Source of the DNA: an uncultured Clostridia bacterium
GTDB taxonomy: Bacteria > Bacillota > Clostridia > Christensenellales > Borkfalkiaceae
Reading direction: 5' to 3'
NCBI GenBank assembly: GCA_947626575.1
Contig: CANQSR010000009.1
Span: 20,028 to 84,027 of the forward strand
Length of the DNA: 64,000 nucleotides
Shown in pieces: positions 1 through 9,964 of the stretch. A model generated the notes under the pieces. It saw only the letters and a list, made by a program, of their open reading frames with translations. It did not search any database and had not been told where the DNA came from. The position numbers and the translations under genes are program-made. Positions within the stretch are counted from its first letter, which is position 1; each line of letters starts with the position of its first letter.

Positions 1-659
1 CCACGGCGCCTTCGAACATCCAGAGCTACATCCAACGGCACGCCGATTTCTTTGATATGGGCGCGATGGATTACAGCATCCTCGGCGAGTATGCCCGCGA
101 AAACATGGTGCTTACCAAGACGGGTACCATCATGCAGCGCACCAATCCCAATTGGTCGATGGAGGGCCACGGCCCCGACTTCGCCCGCATGAGAGGCGCG
201 TCTGCTTCGGCCGATTGCACCCTCGAATTCTCCTTCGAACTCTTGGGGGTCAATCCCGATACGGGCGCGGTCGGGCTGGGCATCGGCCTGCGCACGGGCG
301 ATTATGAAGGCTGGGCAGGGTTCTTCGATCTGCGGGCCGTAAACGGCAAACTCGCCATCGCGCACGGCTTTACGGCAAAATCGGAGGCCATGGGCAGCGT
401 TGAAATGCCTGCGGCCGTTGCGGGCGCAAAACTTTCCGTGCGCATCGACCGCAGGGTGAGCGGAAATTCCGCCGTCTATGTGGTATACGTCAAGACGGCC
501 GCGGATGCGCCGTATGCGGAGTACATGCGCCTCGTTGCCGACGTCTCAGAGGCGGCGGGCAACATCGGGGCGAACGTCGCGGCCTTCCAATTCACCCACC
601 GCAACGCGGGCGGCTGTTACATCGTGGACGGCGTGAAGTTCACCGATTTCGGCGCATGA
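1..659 (+). CDS. C-terminal part of a protein of unknown function (5' truncated by window edge)
   Basis: Frame is open to the window start (TAPSNIQSYIQRHADFFDMGAMD...), stop at 659; followed by a terminator hairpin. Confidence 0.6.
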   Translation, partial: TAPSNIQSYIQRHADFFDMGAMDYSILGEYARENMVLTKTGTIMQRTNPNWSMEGHGPDFARMRGASASADCTLEFSFELLGVNPDTGAVGLGIGLRTGDYEGWAGFFDLRAVNGKLAIAHGFTAKSEAMGSVEMPAAVAGAKLSVRIDRRVSGNSAVYVVYVKTAADAPYAEYMRLVADVSEAAGNIGANVAAFQFTHRNAGGCYIVDGVKFTDFGA

Positions 660-711
660 GCGCGCCCGCACCGCAAGGGCGGCGCGAAACGGTATAGCGA
701 AACAAGCATTT

Positions 712-743
712 GAAATGGGTCCGCGCAGGCGGACCCATTTTTC
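712..743 (+). terminator. Rho-independent terminator
   Basis: AAATGGGTCCGC-GCAG-GCGGACCCATTTTTCTG. Confidence 0.75.
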
Positions 744-747
744 TGTC

Positions 748-776
748 TTGACGGGGCGGGAAATTTGTGATACACT
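748..776 (+). promoter_or_regulatory. Sigma-A type promoter for the esterase gene, overlapping palindrome GATACACTGTATC
   Basis: TTGACG-N17-TACACT; dyad at 769-781. Confidence 0.55.
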
Positions 777-806
777 GTATCAAAATTACAAAACGGAGAG
801 AGAAGT

Positions 807-1553
807 ATGATAGAGCAATTCGAGGTCACGGTCCCCGCGCCGGGCGGGGAACAAACGAGAACGGCGCGCGTATATCTTCCCAAAACTTACGGCGGGGCGA
901 GGCGGTTTCCCGTGCTGTATATGTTCGACGGGCAGACCGCGTTCTTCGATGAGACCGCGCCCTATGGCGATAGCTGGCGCATGGGGGAGACGTTGGATAG
1001 GCTGGGCGCCGGCCTCATCGTCGCGGCGGTGGATTGCGATAAAAAAGACCGCCTGACGGAGTATTCGCCCTTCGCGTTTCAGTCCCCATACGGCTCGTCC
1101 GCGGGCAAGGGGGAGGTCTATCTTGGCTGGCTCGTCCGCGTATTCAAGCCGCTCGTCGATGCGCGCTATCTGACGCTTCCCGCGCGGGAGCATACCTATC
1201 TTGCGGGCAGTTCGATGGGCGGGCTGATGACGCTCTATGCGCTCTGCCGCTATCCGGACGTGTTTCGGGGCGGGGCGGCGCTCTCGCCGAGTTTATGGAT
1301 AGACCCCGAAGCCTGCGCGAAGATGATCGCGGGGGCGGATTGGGCGGAACATATCGCGCTCTATCTCGATTACGGGGAAAAGGAACTCAAAAACCACGGC
1401 GAGCGGCAAAGGCAGGGCCTTGTGCGGTGTATAGATGCCCTCATGCAGAAGGGCGCGCCGTTTACCTTCCGCCTCATCGGCGGCGGCACGCACAGCGAAC
1501 GCTCGTGGCGGGAGCAGGTCCCCGCCTTCCTCGAAGCGCTGTCCCTTATATAA
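807..1553 (+). CDS. Alpha/beta hydrolase, putative esterase family (Fes/esterase D-like)
   Basis: YLAGSSMGGLMTLYALCRYPDVFRGGAALSPS nucleophile-elbow motif. Confidence 0.8.
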   Translation: MIEQFEVTVPAPGGEQTRTARVYLPKTYGGARRFPVLYMFDGQTAFFDETAPYGDSWRMGETLDRLGAGLIVAAVDCDKKDRLTEYSPFAFQSPYGSSAGKGEVYLGWLVRVFKPLVDARYLTLPAREHTYLAGSSMGGLMTLYALCRYPDVFRGGAALSPSLWIDPEACAKMIAGADWAEHIALYLDYGEKELKNHGERQRQGLVRCIDALMQKGAPFTFRLIGGGTHSERSWREQVPAFLEALSLI

Positions 1554-2050
1554 GTCCCTCCTTGGCACGGCGCTACCCTCTCCTTGGGAAGAGGGGCAGG
1601 GGAGTGGGGGCCGTCACCCCGAATCCGTCGGGTAAATCCGTCACCCTGAGCTTGTCGAAGGGTCACATTATTAAATTAAGGTGATTCCTCGACTGCGCTC
1701 GGAATGACGAAACCCTTTCGGCCTCATTACATTCGGCCACTTTCCCTAAAAGGGACAGCAAGTTGTTTGCCCTCCCTCACGTCATTCCGAGGAGCGTAAG
1801 CGACGAGGAATCTCCAGCGAAAGGGTACCGCGCGGTCCTGTTGTAAACCAAGCGCATCTCAACGCCTTCCGAAGTTTCGGAAGGCGTAATTATGAAAAAA
1901 ATTCTTGCATGGCGGTTTGAAAAATTTTCGGTTGCGGTATAATATATATGAACAAAGGAAGCGAGGTGCCGTCCGCTTCGGACGGGCCGCAAGGCACATC
2001 CGTACGCCCGCTCCGCCGTAGCCTCCCCACCCATCAAGGAGATGAAAATC

Positions 2051-2464
2051 ATGAAACACGAACTTCAAACAAGAAACGGAAACTATGACCTTTTCGACGT
2101 ATTCGACGACTTTTTCAAGCCCATGTTCTTCGAAGAGGGCAAAGAACTCAGAACAGACATCAAGGAGACGGAAGCCTCCTACGAGCTTGACCTCGAACTT
2201 CCCGGTTACGGCAAGGATGAGATCAAAGTATCTCTCGAAAAAGGCTATCTTACCGTCACCGCCGAAAAGCGCCGCAAGGAAGAGGAGGGCAAGAAATATT
2301 TGCGCAGAGAGATCCGCGAGAGTACTTCGAGAAGCTATTATGTAGGCTCCGACGTCACGCGCGAACAGATTAAGGCCAAATATGATAACGGCATCCTCTC
2401 GCTCACGGTCCCCAAGAAGCAACCCAAGGAAAGCGAAGAGAGCCGCTTCATCGAAATCGAATGA
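2051..2464 (+). CDS. Hsp20/alpha-crystallin family small heat shock protein
   Basis: ELDLELPGYGKDEIKVSLEKGYLTVTAEKR and GILSLTVPKK; SD aaggag upstream; ORF track starts at 2042. Confidence 0.9.
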   Translation: MKHELQTRNGNYDLFDVFDDFFKPMFFEEGKELRTDIKETEASYELDLELPGYGKDEIKVSLEKGYLTVTAEKRRKEEEGKKYLRREIRESTSRSYYVGSDVTREQIKAKYDNGILSLTVPKKQPKESEESRFIEIE

Positions 2465-2566
2465 CCGAAGAATGATAGCTTTCGGCCGAACGACCGACGA
2501 AAACCGCTGAATGGTAGGCGAAAAGCCGCCGAATGACCGACGAAAAAATTATTCCGATAACCGATG

Positions 2567-2594
2567 AAAAAACCGCCCGAACGGGCGGTTTTTT
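2567..2594 (+). terminator. Rho-independent terminator
   Basis: AAAACCGCCCGAACGGGCGGTTTTTT. Confidence 0.8.
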
Positions 2595-3765
2595 CTTGCC
2601 CTATATCGGGCGATTTTTTCATTTTGACGCAAAACGCGGCTACCATGTCCGCGATACGGGCTTCGAAATCGCGCAAGCTCCCATAAAAGCCTCGCGCGGA
2701 CAGAATAACGCCTTCCCTTGGCGCCCCTCACGTCATTCCGAGGAGCGTATGCGACGAGAAATCTCCAAAGGACGAGCGAAGCGAGCCGGTGTTCTCGTCG
2801 CCCCATGGGGCGGCGCTACCCTCTCCTTGGGGAGAGGGGCAGGGGAGTGGGGGTAAATCCGTCACCCTGAGCCTGTCGAAGGGTCACATTATGCCCCCCA
2901 TCCGTCACGAGCTGACGCTCGTGCCACCCTCCCCCCGTTGGGGGTAGGGCTTTCTCTTGGCGCCCCTTTAAGGGGAGCTGGCGAGGCCAACGGCTGAGCC
3001 TGAGGGGTTTTTGAAACCCTTTCGGCCTCATTACATTCGGCCACTTTCCCTAAAAGGGACAGCAAGTTGTTTGCCCTCCCTCACGTCATTCCGAGGAGCG
3101 TATGCGACGAGGAATCTCCAAATGGTGGGGCCGCATGGCGCTACCCTCTCCTTGGGGAGAGGGGCAGGGGAGTGGGGGCCGTCACCCTGAATCCGTCGGG
3201 TAAATCCGTCACCCTGAGCTTGTCGAAGGGTCACATTATTAAATTAAGGTGATTCCTCGACTGCGCTCGGAATGACGAAACCCTTTCCCCTTCGCTTTGC
3301 TACTTCGCCTACGGCTCGTGACGACCTTAGTCCACAATAGAAGCCTCGGTCGGAAGGAATGACGATAGGAACCTTTTCGGTCCAATACGTCATTCCGAAC
3401 GAAGTGAGGAATCTCATCGTAGGGCGGGATTCGCGCCTTTGGCGGCGCGCCCCGGTGAACAGCACACTGTGCTGTTCAGTTTGCGGCAAACTTTTCTGTA
3501 ATCGCACAATTCGACCGCAAACCGATTGCTCCCGCAATCGCCTCCACCCTCGAATCCCCCTTCATAGCTGTTCATTGTAGGGCGGGATTCGCGCCTTGGG
3601 CGGCGCGCACGATTGACAATTATCAATTGTCAAGTCGGCGGTAGAACCCGCCGACCTTCGCCAACCGCTCGCGTGAAAGGGCAAGCGGTTGGCTCGTCTC
3701 CCCTCGAATCCCTTTTTCTGCAAGGCATATAGAAAGGGAACGGGCAAAAAACCGTTCCCTTTCTA

Positions 3766-3857
3766 TGGCGCAGAAGGCGGGATTCGAACCCGCGCTACCC
3801 TTCACAGGTACTACTCCCTTAGCAGGGGAGCCCCTTGAGCCTCTTGGGTACTTCTGC
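3766..3857 (-). tRNA. tRNA-Ser(GCT)
   Basis: Reverse complement GCAGAAG...CTCCC-CTGCTAA-GGGAG...GGTTCGAATCC...CTTCTGCGCCA; 7-bp acceptor stem, long variable arm, encoded CCA. Confidence 0.93.
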
Positions 3858-4050
3858 AAACTGCGCGTGAAATTTTCTTCAAAGCGGCGGATATGGACAC
3901 GCCGCCCCTTCTTTACCCTATCAATATAACATAATTTTGCGCGGTTGTCAAAGTATATTTATCGGGAAACGGGAAAAATTTTCGGAAAATTTCAGCCCAC
4001 GCCTTGCGCGCGCTATCCGAATGTGCTAAAATATCCTCGGAGGGCAGGGT

Positions 4051-4587
4051 ATGAATATCTGGCACGATATCAGCGAAGAACGCATCAAACCCAATTGCTT
4101 TGAAGCGCTCATCGAGATCCCCAAGGGCAGTAAGGCCAAATACGAACTCGATAAGGAGACGGGCATCTTAAAACTCGACCGCGTCCTCTATACTTCCACC
4201 GTCTATCCCGCCAACTATGGCTTCATCCCGCGTACCCTCGCCGACGACGGCGACCCGCTCGACGTCCTCGTCCTCACCAACGAAGTCATCTATCCCATGA
4301 CGCTCGTCAGTTGCTATCCCATCGGCGTCATCAAGATGATCGACGGCGGGTCTCTCGATGAAAAGATCATCGCCATCCCGCACAAGGACCCGACTTATAA
4401 CGGGTATTACGATATCCACGAGCTTCCCAAACACATTTTCGATGAAATGATGCACTTCTTCGAAGTCTATAAGATGCTCGAACATAAGAAAACAACCGTC
4501 AAGGAGATCGCGCACCGCGATGAGGCCGTCGAGATCGTCAAGAAGTGTTTGGGGCTGTACGCGGAAAAATTTTCGGATAGGAGGTAA
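4051..4587 (+). CDS. ppa: Inorganic diphosphatase (family I)
   Basis: IEIPKGSKAKYELDKETG, DGDPLDVLVL. Confidence 0.95.
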   Translation: MNIWHDISEERIKPNCFEALIEIPKGSKAKYELDKETGILKLDRVLYTSTVYPANYGFIPRTLADDGDPLDVLVLTNEVIYPMTLVSCYPIGVIKMIDGGSLDEKIIAIPHKDPTYNGYYDIHELPKHIFDEMMHFFEVYKMLEHKKTTVKEIAHRDEAVEIVKKCLGLYAEKFSDRR

Positions 4588-4589
4588 CC

Positions 4590-5198
4590 ATGAAGATCAT
4601 CTTTTTCGGAGACTCTATTTCGGATGCGAACAGAAACTACCGCGACGACGCCGATTTGGGGACGGGATACGTCAAGATCGCGGCGGGAAAACTCCGCCTG
4701 CTCTATCCCGACCGCGAGTTTATCATCCTCAACCGCGGCGTGGGGGGCGACCGCACCGAACAACTGCTTGCGCGCGTCCAAACGGACGTCGTGGCCGAAC
4801 AGCCGGACGCCGTCATTTTGCAGGTGGGCATCAACGACGCTTGGCACCGTTTCCTCATCGGGGTGCCTGTGACCGAGGAAGAGTTCCGCACGCGCTATGA
4901 AGCGCTCGTCAAGATCATCAAGGAGACGGGCGCCAAGCTCATCCTTTTGCAGCCTTACGCATTAAACATGGGGGGCATGTCGCGGGTCAGGCCTTACTTA
5001 AACAAATTTAACGCCATCATCGGAGAGATCGCGCGCGCGGAGCAGGTGCCGCTCATCCCCATGGATGAGATCTTCACGGGCCTTACGCAGGATATCTCGC
5101 CCGAACAGTTTTCTGTGGACGGCGTGCATCCGACGCACCGCGGCTGCCGCTATATCGCCGACCGCGTCGTGAAGGAACTCAGGCAATACATTCAGTAA
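4590..5198 (+). CDS. SGNH/GDSL-type hydrolase
   Basis: IIFFGDSISDANR, ILQVGINDAWHR, DGVHPTHRG motifs. Confidence 0.88.
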   Translation: MKIIFFGDSISDANRNYRDDADLGTGYVKIAAGKLRLLYPDREFIILNRGVGGDRTEQLLARVQTDVVAEQPDAVILQVGINDAWHRFLIGVPVTEEEFRTRYEALVKIIKETGAKLILLQPYALNMGGMSRVRPYLNKFNAIIGEIARAEQVPLIPMDEIFTGLTQDISPEQFSVDGVHPTHRGCRYIADRVVKELRQYIQ

Positions 5199-5218
5199 AG
5201 AGCAAGGTTTTGATAACA

Positions 5219-5295
5219 GAGGGAGGCCCGCCGTGCAACGCACGGCGGGCCTCCCTCTGTATGGACAAACGCGCCCTCGCGGGCGCGTTTTTATA
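5219..5295. terminator. Two consecutive terminator-type hairpins between convergent genes
   Basis: GAGGGAGGCCCGCCGTG-caacg-CACGGCGGGCCTCCCTC then AACGCGCCCTCGCGGGCGCGTTTTTA. Confidence 0.7.
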
Positions 5296-5332
5296 TGGTC
5301 GTTTTTCATATATGGTCATTTTTCACAGAATT

Positions 5333-7612
5333 TTAACCCGCCTTCGTGAGTTTGACCGTGACCACCGTCATATCATCCTCGGCGCGGCCGTGATAGAGGC
5401 TGAGCGCGGAGGCGAGGATCTCTTCTGCCAACGCCTGCGGGTTGAGGGGGTGCAGGCGGGAGAGGTAAGCGCAGAGATCGGAGGAGGAGCCGAACGCAGA
5501 GGAGATGCCGTCGCTCATGAACACCAAAAAGTCGTCCGCTTTGAGTTCAACGCGCAGACAGGTGGGGCGGATGGCGTCGAGTACCCCGATGGGGAGCGAT
5601 TCCCCCTCCAAGACCTGCAACGTCTCTCCCGAAAGCACGAATCCGGCGGGGGAGCCGATCTTGACCACGTCGGCCGCGCCCGTATCGAGGTTGACGGCCG
5701 CAAGGTCCAAACAGGAGAACGTCTCCTCGGTGGAGTAGGCGACGAGGCGGTTGACCGTCGAAAGCACGGTATCCGAGGGCATCTTTGCCTTATAGAAGCT
5801 CTCGATGAGCGAAAGGGTGCGGTCGGAGACCTCGCGCGCGGCTTCGCCGCTGCCCATGCCGTCCGAGAGCGCCACGATGAACCGCCGCTCGTCGATCTTC
5901 AAAAGGGAATGCGTGTCTCCGCAGGCGAGTTCGCCCTCCTTTGTCTTAGAGGCTACGCCGAACGACGCATCATATACGGGCCGTTTCCGCAGGATGAAAC
6001 AGGCGCGGTCCTCGGTGAGCGGAAGTTTTTCCGAGAGTGACAGCGGAACGCCCAACGCCTTCTCCGCGATGCGGCACAGCTGTTTGCCGCTTGCATCCGC
6101 ATCGAGGGTGAGGGTCACGGTGAAGTTTTCCCCCTCGCCATAGAGAAAAATCTCAAAGGAGAGAAGCCCTTCCCTTGCGAGCGCCGCCGAGAGGCGGCGT
6201 TCTTCATCGGAAAAGACGTATTCCTCGCTCTGTTCGAGCGCCATGCCCTTCAAAATTTCGCTGATGCCCTGCGCTTGTTCGGCGAGCAGACGCCGCCCTT
6301 CGCGCGCCGTCTCCAATTCGAGGTCGATGCGGGCGTATTCCGCGAGGTGTCCGTTGACGGCAAAGAGCAGTCCCGCCGCATTGATACAGTGGGCCGAAAT
6401 ATCCGCGGGAAGGTCGATGAGGTTGACGTGTCCCTTGGCGCGCCCGACGGCGATGAGCTTATCGAGGCCGTCCGAGAGGCGGTAACTCTCGCAGACGCGG
6501 CGTTCGGGGCAGGAAGCGCACAGGCTTGCGATCACCTTGCTTTTGAGCTGTTCCGCGGTGACGGAGGGGCGGTCCTGCATGCGGAAGGCGAGCGAGATCT
6601 CGCGGAAGAGGGAGGAGACTTCATACAGCTGTTCGCCGACGGCGCGGCGGCACCGGTTGACGGCAATGCGCGGGAGGGTGCGTTCGCGGTAGAAGAGGAG
6701 CGTCTTATCGGCGCGGCGGAGCGTGCTTTCGGGGATGCAGACCGTGAGCAATACGGGGACGAGGCAGGCCGTCAGCCACAGGATGGCGGGGAGCGCGCCG
6801 AGGGCGTAGACGCCCCGCAGCCACAGGGCGGCGGCATAGCAGACAAAGAGCGCGAGCGCGGCGGCGGATTTCCCGTAAGGCACGAGCAAGAGCGCGGCGG
6901 AGGCGTACACGGTAAACTCGGCAAGGGGGAGGGCGGAACGCGTGAAGAGACAGAGGGGGAGCGAGAGAACGGCGGAGAAGGGTACGGCGGCGGAAGTTTT
7001 CAAAAGGACGACGCTCGCGAGCGTTCCCGTGAGCGAAAGGGCATAGAAGATCTCCTCGCCGAGCGCGGAGAGGGTACCCATGCCCGCGATGAGCCATAAG
7101 AGAGCGAGTTCGGCGAGGTCTGCCGCACCGAGGCGGGTGCGGAAGGCACGCGTGAGGAGCGCGGAGAGTCCCCCCTCGAAGAGCAGGCAAAGGAGCAGGA
7201 TCCCGGCGGCAAGGATCGCCTTCTGGGCGGTGGGCGGAAGGGGGAGGATGGGGTAGCCTTCGTGGGGGAAGAGAAAGATGAAGGGAAGTTGGGCGGCGGC
7301 GGCATAGGCGATGCGTTCAAAGCCGGGTTTGCGCCCGAAACGGCGGTAAACGACGCTGACGAGAAGCAGGAACGCGGCCTGAATGGCGGCCGAGAGCGTC
7401 GCTTGCAGGGAAAGCGCGTTTGCGGAGACGGCGAGGTATGCGCCGCCCGCCAGAAAGGGGTCGGCGCCGCAGGCGAGGGCGGCAAAGAAGAGGGCGAAGG
7501 AGAGCGGTTCGTGGCAGGGAAGGGCATAGTTGCAGAGCAACATGGCGGCCGCAAGCAGGAGATATTTGAGCGCGGCTTTGGGATTTAAGCGTACGCGCGG
7601 CAATTTTTTCAT
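5333..7612 (-). CDS. spoIIE: Stage II sporulation protein E (PP2C-type phosphatase)
   Basis: N-terminal multi-TM region, CASCPERRVCES, C-terminal DGMGSGEAAREVS and DDMTVVTVKL PP2C motifs. Confidence 0.93.
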   Translation of the reverse strand: MKKLPRVRLNPKAALKYLLLAAAMLLCNYALPCHEPLSFALFFAALACGADPFLAGGAYLAVSANALSLQATLSAAIQAAFLLLVSVVYRRFGRKPGFERIAYAAAAQLPFIFLFPHEGYPILPLPPTAQKAILAAGILLLCLLFEGGLSALLTRAFRTRLGAADLAELALLWLIAGMGTLSALGEEIFYALSLTGTLASVVLLKTSAAVPFSAVLSLPLCLFTRSALPLAEFTVYASAALLLVPYGKSAAALALFVCYAAALWLRGVYALGALPAILWLTACLVPVLLTVCIPESTLRRADKTLLFYRERTLPRIAVNRCRRAVGEQLYEVSSLFREISLAFRMQDRPSVTAEQLKSKVIASLCASCPERRVCESYRLSDGLDKLIAVGRAKGHVNLIDLPADISAHCINAAGLLFAVNGHLAEYARIDLELETAREGRRLLAEQAQGISEILKGMALEQSEEYVFSDEERRLSAALAREGLLSFEIFLYGEGENFTVTLTLDADASGKQLCRIAEKALGVPLSLSEKLPLTEDRACFILRKRPVYDASFGVASKTKEGELACGDTHSLLKIDERRFIVALSDGMGSGEAAREVSDRTLSLIESFYKAKMPSDTVLSTVNRLVAYSTEETFSCLDLAAVNLDTGAADVVKIGSPAGFVLSGETLQVLEGESLPIGVLDAIRPTCLRVELKADDFLVFMSDGISSAFGSSSDLCAYLSRLHPLNPQALAEEILASALSLYHGRAEDDMTVVTVKLTKAG

Positions 7613-8399
7613 ACTGACACTCCGTGGGACTTTTCCTCATTATAGAGGAAGATGTCCCGCGCTTTGCCGAAAGGTTTGGCGCGGAATGTCGAAACGGGTC
7701 ATTTCACAGCCACCGCGGATGGGACGGAAGGGCCTACCCCCAAAGGGGGAGGCCTTATCTTGCTGTCCCTAAAGGGAAAGTGGACGCGAGCAAAGCGAGC
7801 GGCCGAAAGGGTTTCCAACCCCTCAGTCTCGGCCGACGGCCTCGCCAGCTCCCCTCATAGGGGCGCCAAGACCTGCCCCCTTTCTAAGGGGGCGGGTGGC
7901 GCGGCTCGTTCGGGCAGGACGCTGCTCATGCGCCCCACCCCCTTGGGGAGTCCCCCTCCCATGGGAGGGGGTAGAAGCGGCCCGTCGCTCAGGCGTGGCG
8001 GGCCGATGGCCCTGAAAGTGCCTGAGGGGGGTCACCCCCCCACGTCATTTCGAACCCCGTTAGGGGTGAGAAATCTCAAAGAACGAGATTCCTCGTCGCT
8101 CCGCTCCTACTTCGCCTGCGGCTCGTGACGCGCTTAGATTACAATAGAAGCCTCGCGCGGGCGGAATGACGTTCGGCTACTTCGTCGCTTCGCTCTGCCC
8201 GCCCTCCCCCTTTTACCAGAGGGGGAGAGGTAGGGGAGGGGGGAATAAATCCGTCACCCTGAGCTTGTCGAAGGGTCACATGATTATAAGCCCCCACCTG
8301 TCTCGCTACGCGAGCCACCCGCCCCCACAAGTAGGGGCAGGTCTTCCCCAAGGGGAAGGCTTCCCCCCACCACCGCCCTGCGGGCAGAGCCTCCCCCCC

Positions 8400-8575
8400 A
8401 AGGGGTAGGCCTTTCTAAATCACTGCGAATAACCAAAATCACAATTTTGGTTTTCGCCCTCAATTTGCGCGTCAAGCGCTTGTTGTCCGTTGGAACGAAT
8501 GAGAGGACAAGAAGGTTAAGGCGTTAACGCATATTTCTCTCGTGCCGTTTTGTTGCTTGCAACAAAACGGCACGA
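8400..8575 (-). repeat. C-D composite intergenic repeat, copy 1
   Basis: Shares the AATAACCAAAA..TTTTGGTTTTCGCCCTCAATTTGC block with copies near 9765, 49003 and 49240. Confidence 0.7.
8541..8574. repeat. Near-perfect inverted repeat, 16-bp arms
   Basis: CGTGCCGTTTTGTTGC-tt-GCAACAAAACGGCACG. Confidence 0.85.
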
Positions 8576-8580
8576 AACAG

Positions 8581-8614
8581 TTAATATGCCCCGCAAAGGT
8601 GCGGGGCATATTAA
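8581..8614. repeat. Palindromic element copy 1
   Basis: TTAATATGCCCCGCA-aagg-TGCGGGGCATATTAA. Confidence 0.85.
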
Positions 8615-8757
8615 CAACCCCCGCGCGCGTCGCCGCAAGCTCCGCTTTGAGACCTTTCCGCTATGCGAAAAGGCCATAATCGCTCCGCTGCGGCTCCTTA
8701 TCCCACAAAAATCCTGCGGCTTTTTGCGGGAACCCTGTTTGGCGGTTGCACGAAACA

Positions 8758-8801
8758 GTTGTTTAATATGCCCCGCAAAGGTGCGGGGCATATTAAACAA
8801 C
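8758..8801. repeat. Palindromic element copy 2
   Basis: GTTGTTTAATATGCCCCGCA-aagg-TGCGGGGCATATTAAACAAC. Confidence 0.85.
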
Positions 8802-8938
8802 CCCCGCGCAACCGCACGGGGGGAATCTATTTCTTCATTCAGTTGTGAGAGGCCGTTTTTTTTGGCATTTCACTGTTTCCGGGTCCTTCGGCCCTGCGCG
8901 GGAATACTTCTTTGCCGCATGTTCTTAGAAAATGCCGT

Positions 8939-8971
8939 TTACGTTTCCGCCCCTATCATATCATGGTACAT
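8939..8971 (-). CDS. Putative 10-aa leader/micro-ORF MYHDMIGAET
   Basis: AGGAGGA SD 7 nt upstream of ATG, stop TAA. Confidence 0.35.
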   Translation of the reverse strand: MYHDMIGAET

Positions 8972-8986
8972 TGGCGTGTCCTCCTT

Positions 8987-9019
8987 TTACTTGATCTTCA
9001 AGCCTTGAAAGATCCGCAT
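8987..9019 (-). CDS. Putative 10-aa leader/micro-ORF MRIFQGLKIK
   Basis: GGGAGGT SD 7 nt upstream of ATG, stop TAA. Confidence 0.35.
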   Translation of the reverse strand: MRIFQGLKIK

Positions 9020-9188
9020 ATCGTGTACCTCCCGATATGTCTTTTGCGGGTACCGCATCAGCGGTTCGCTGCTGCGCAAACTTTTCTGTCTGCTTACAGT
9101 TGTTTCCGGTAGGTTATTTGTCCATCGGAGTTTCCCGCCTTTGTTAGAAAGGAACTTTTTTTGTTAGCTACTTTCTTTCTACGCCTTT

Positions 9189-9216
9189 ATTATAACATGG
9201 AAATTTGGTTTGTCAA
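9189..9216 (-). promoter_or_regulatory. Near-consensus sigma-A promoter with extended -10
   Basis: Minus strand TTGACA-N16-TATAAT preceded by TGT. Confidence 0.8.
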
Positions 9217-9757
9217 TAGGTTTGGGAAAAATTTTTTTGGATTTTCCGAAATTTATTTTACGCCCCGCCGCCGCGCCGTTTTCGGCCCCAAGAGGGATAG
9301 CAAGGCACCCCCTACCTGTCCGCAAAGCGGACGTCCTCCCCCCTCATGTATAAGGGGGGAGGCTCTGGGCCTTTCTATCCGCCCTCCCCCTTTTACCAGA
9401 GGGGGAGGGGTAGGGGAGGGGGTGCATCACATTGTATGACACCTCATCCGTCACGGCTACGCCGTGCCACCTTCCCCTCACAAGGGGAAGGCTTCCCCCC
9501 ACCACCGCCCTGCGGGCAGAGCCGTCTCACGCGGGTAGAACCCCGCGTTACTTCGCCTTCGGCCCGTGGCGACCTTAGTACACAATAGAAGCCTCGGTCG
9601 GACGGTTACCGTTCGCGCTACAAATGCGCTACTTCGCCTATGGCTCGTGACGCGCTTAGATTACAATAGAAGCCTCGCGCGGACACTCACCGCAAAACGC
9701 CGCCCACAGCACACCGTGCTGATGTGCGAGAAGTGCGTTTTGCGACCCCCAAAGGGG

Positions 9758-9963
9758 TAGGCCTTTCTAAATCACTGCGAATAACCAAAATCATAATTTT
9801 GGTTTTCGCCCTCAATTTGCGCGTCAAGCGCTTGTTGTCTGCGAGAACATCTTATCGGGACCAAGTCTGTAAAGACTAAAAGTAAAATCGGCTCGAAAAT
9901 TTCTATGCCCAAATTTTTGCCCCGCAGGGGGCTTCTAAAATAGAAATTTTCGAAAAGTTAGGT
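9758..9963 (-). repeat. C-B-A composite intergenic repeat, copy 2 (3' of the Ger(x)C gene)
   Basis: Same blocks as 48902-49090 in the same orientation relative to the host gene; GAAAATTTCTAT...ATAGAAATTTTC arms. Confidence 0.7.
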
Positions 9964-9964
9964 T

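Noticed and set aside
1370-3252. ORFs such as MTLRQAQGDGFTRRIRGDGPHSPAPLPKERVAP
   Set aside because: Translations of intergenic repeat modules; the same peptide appears at several loci from the repeat sequence, so not treated as genes.
8520-9182. tmRNA or RNase P RNA
   Set aside because: No tRNA-like ends or GGTTCGA-type T arm for tmRNA, and no GAGGAAAGTCC/P4 signature for RNase P.
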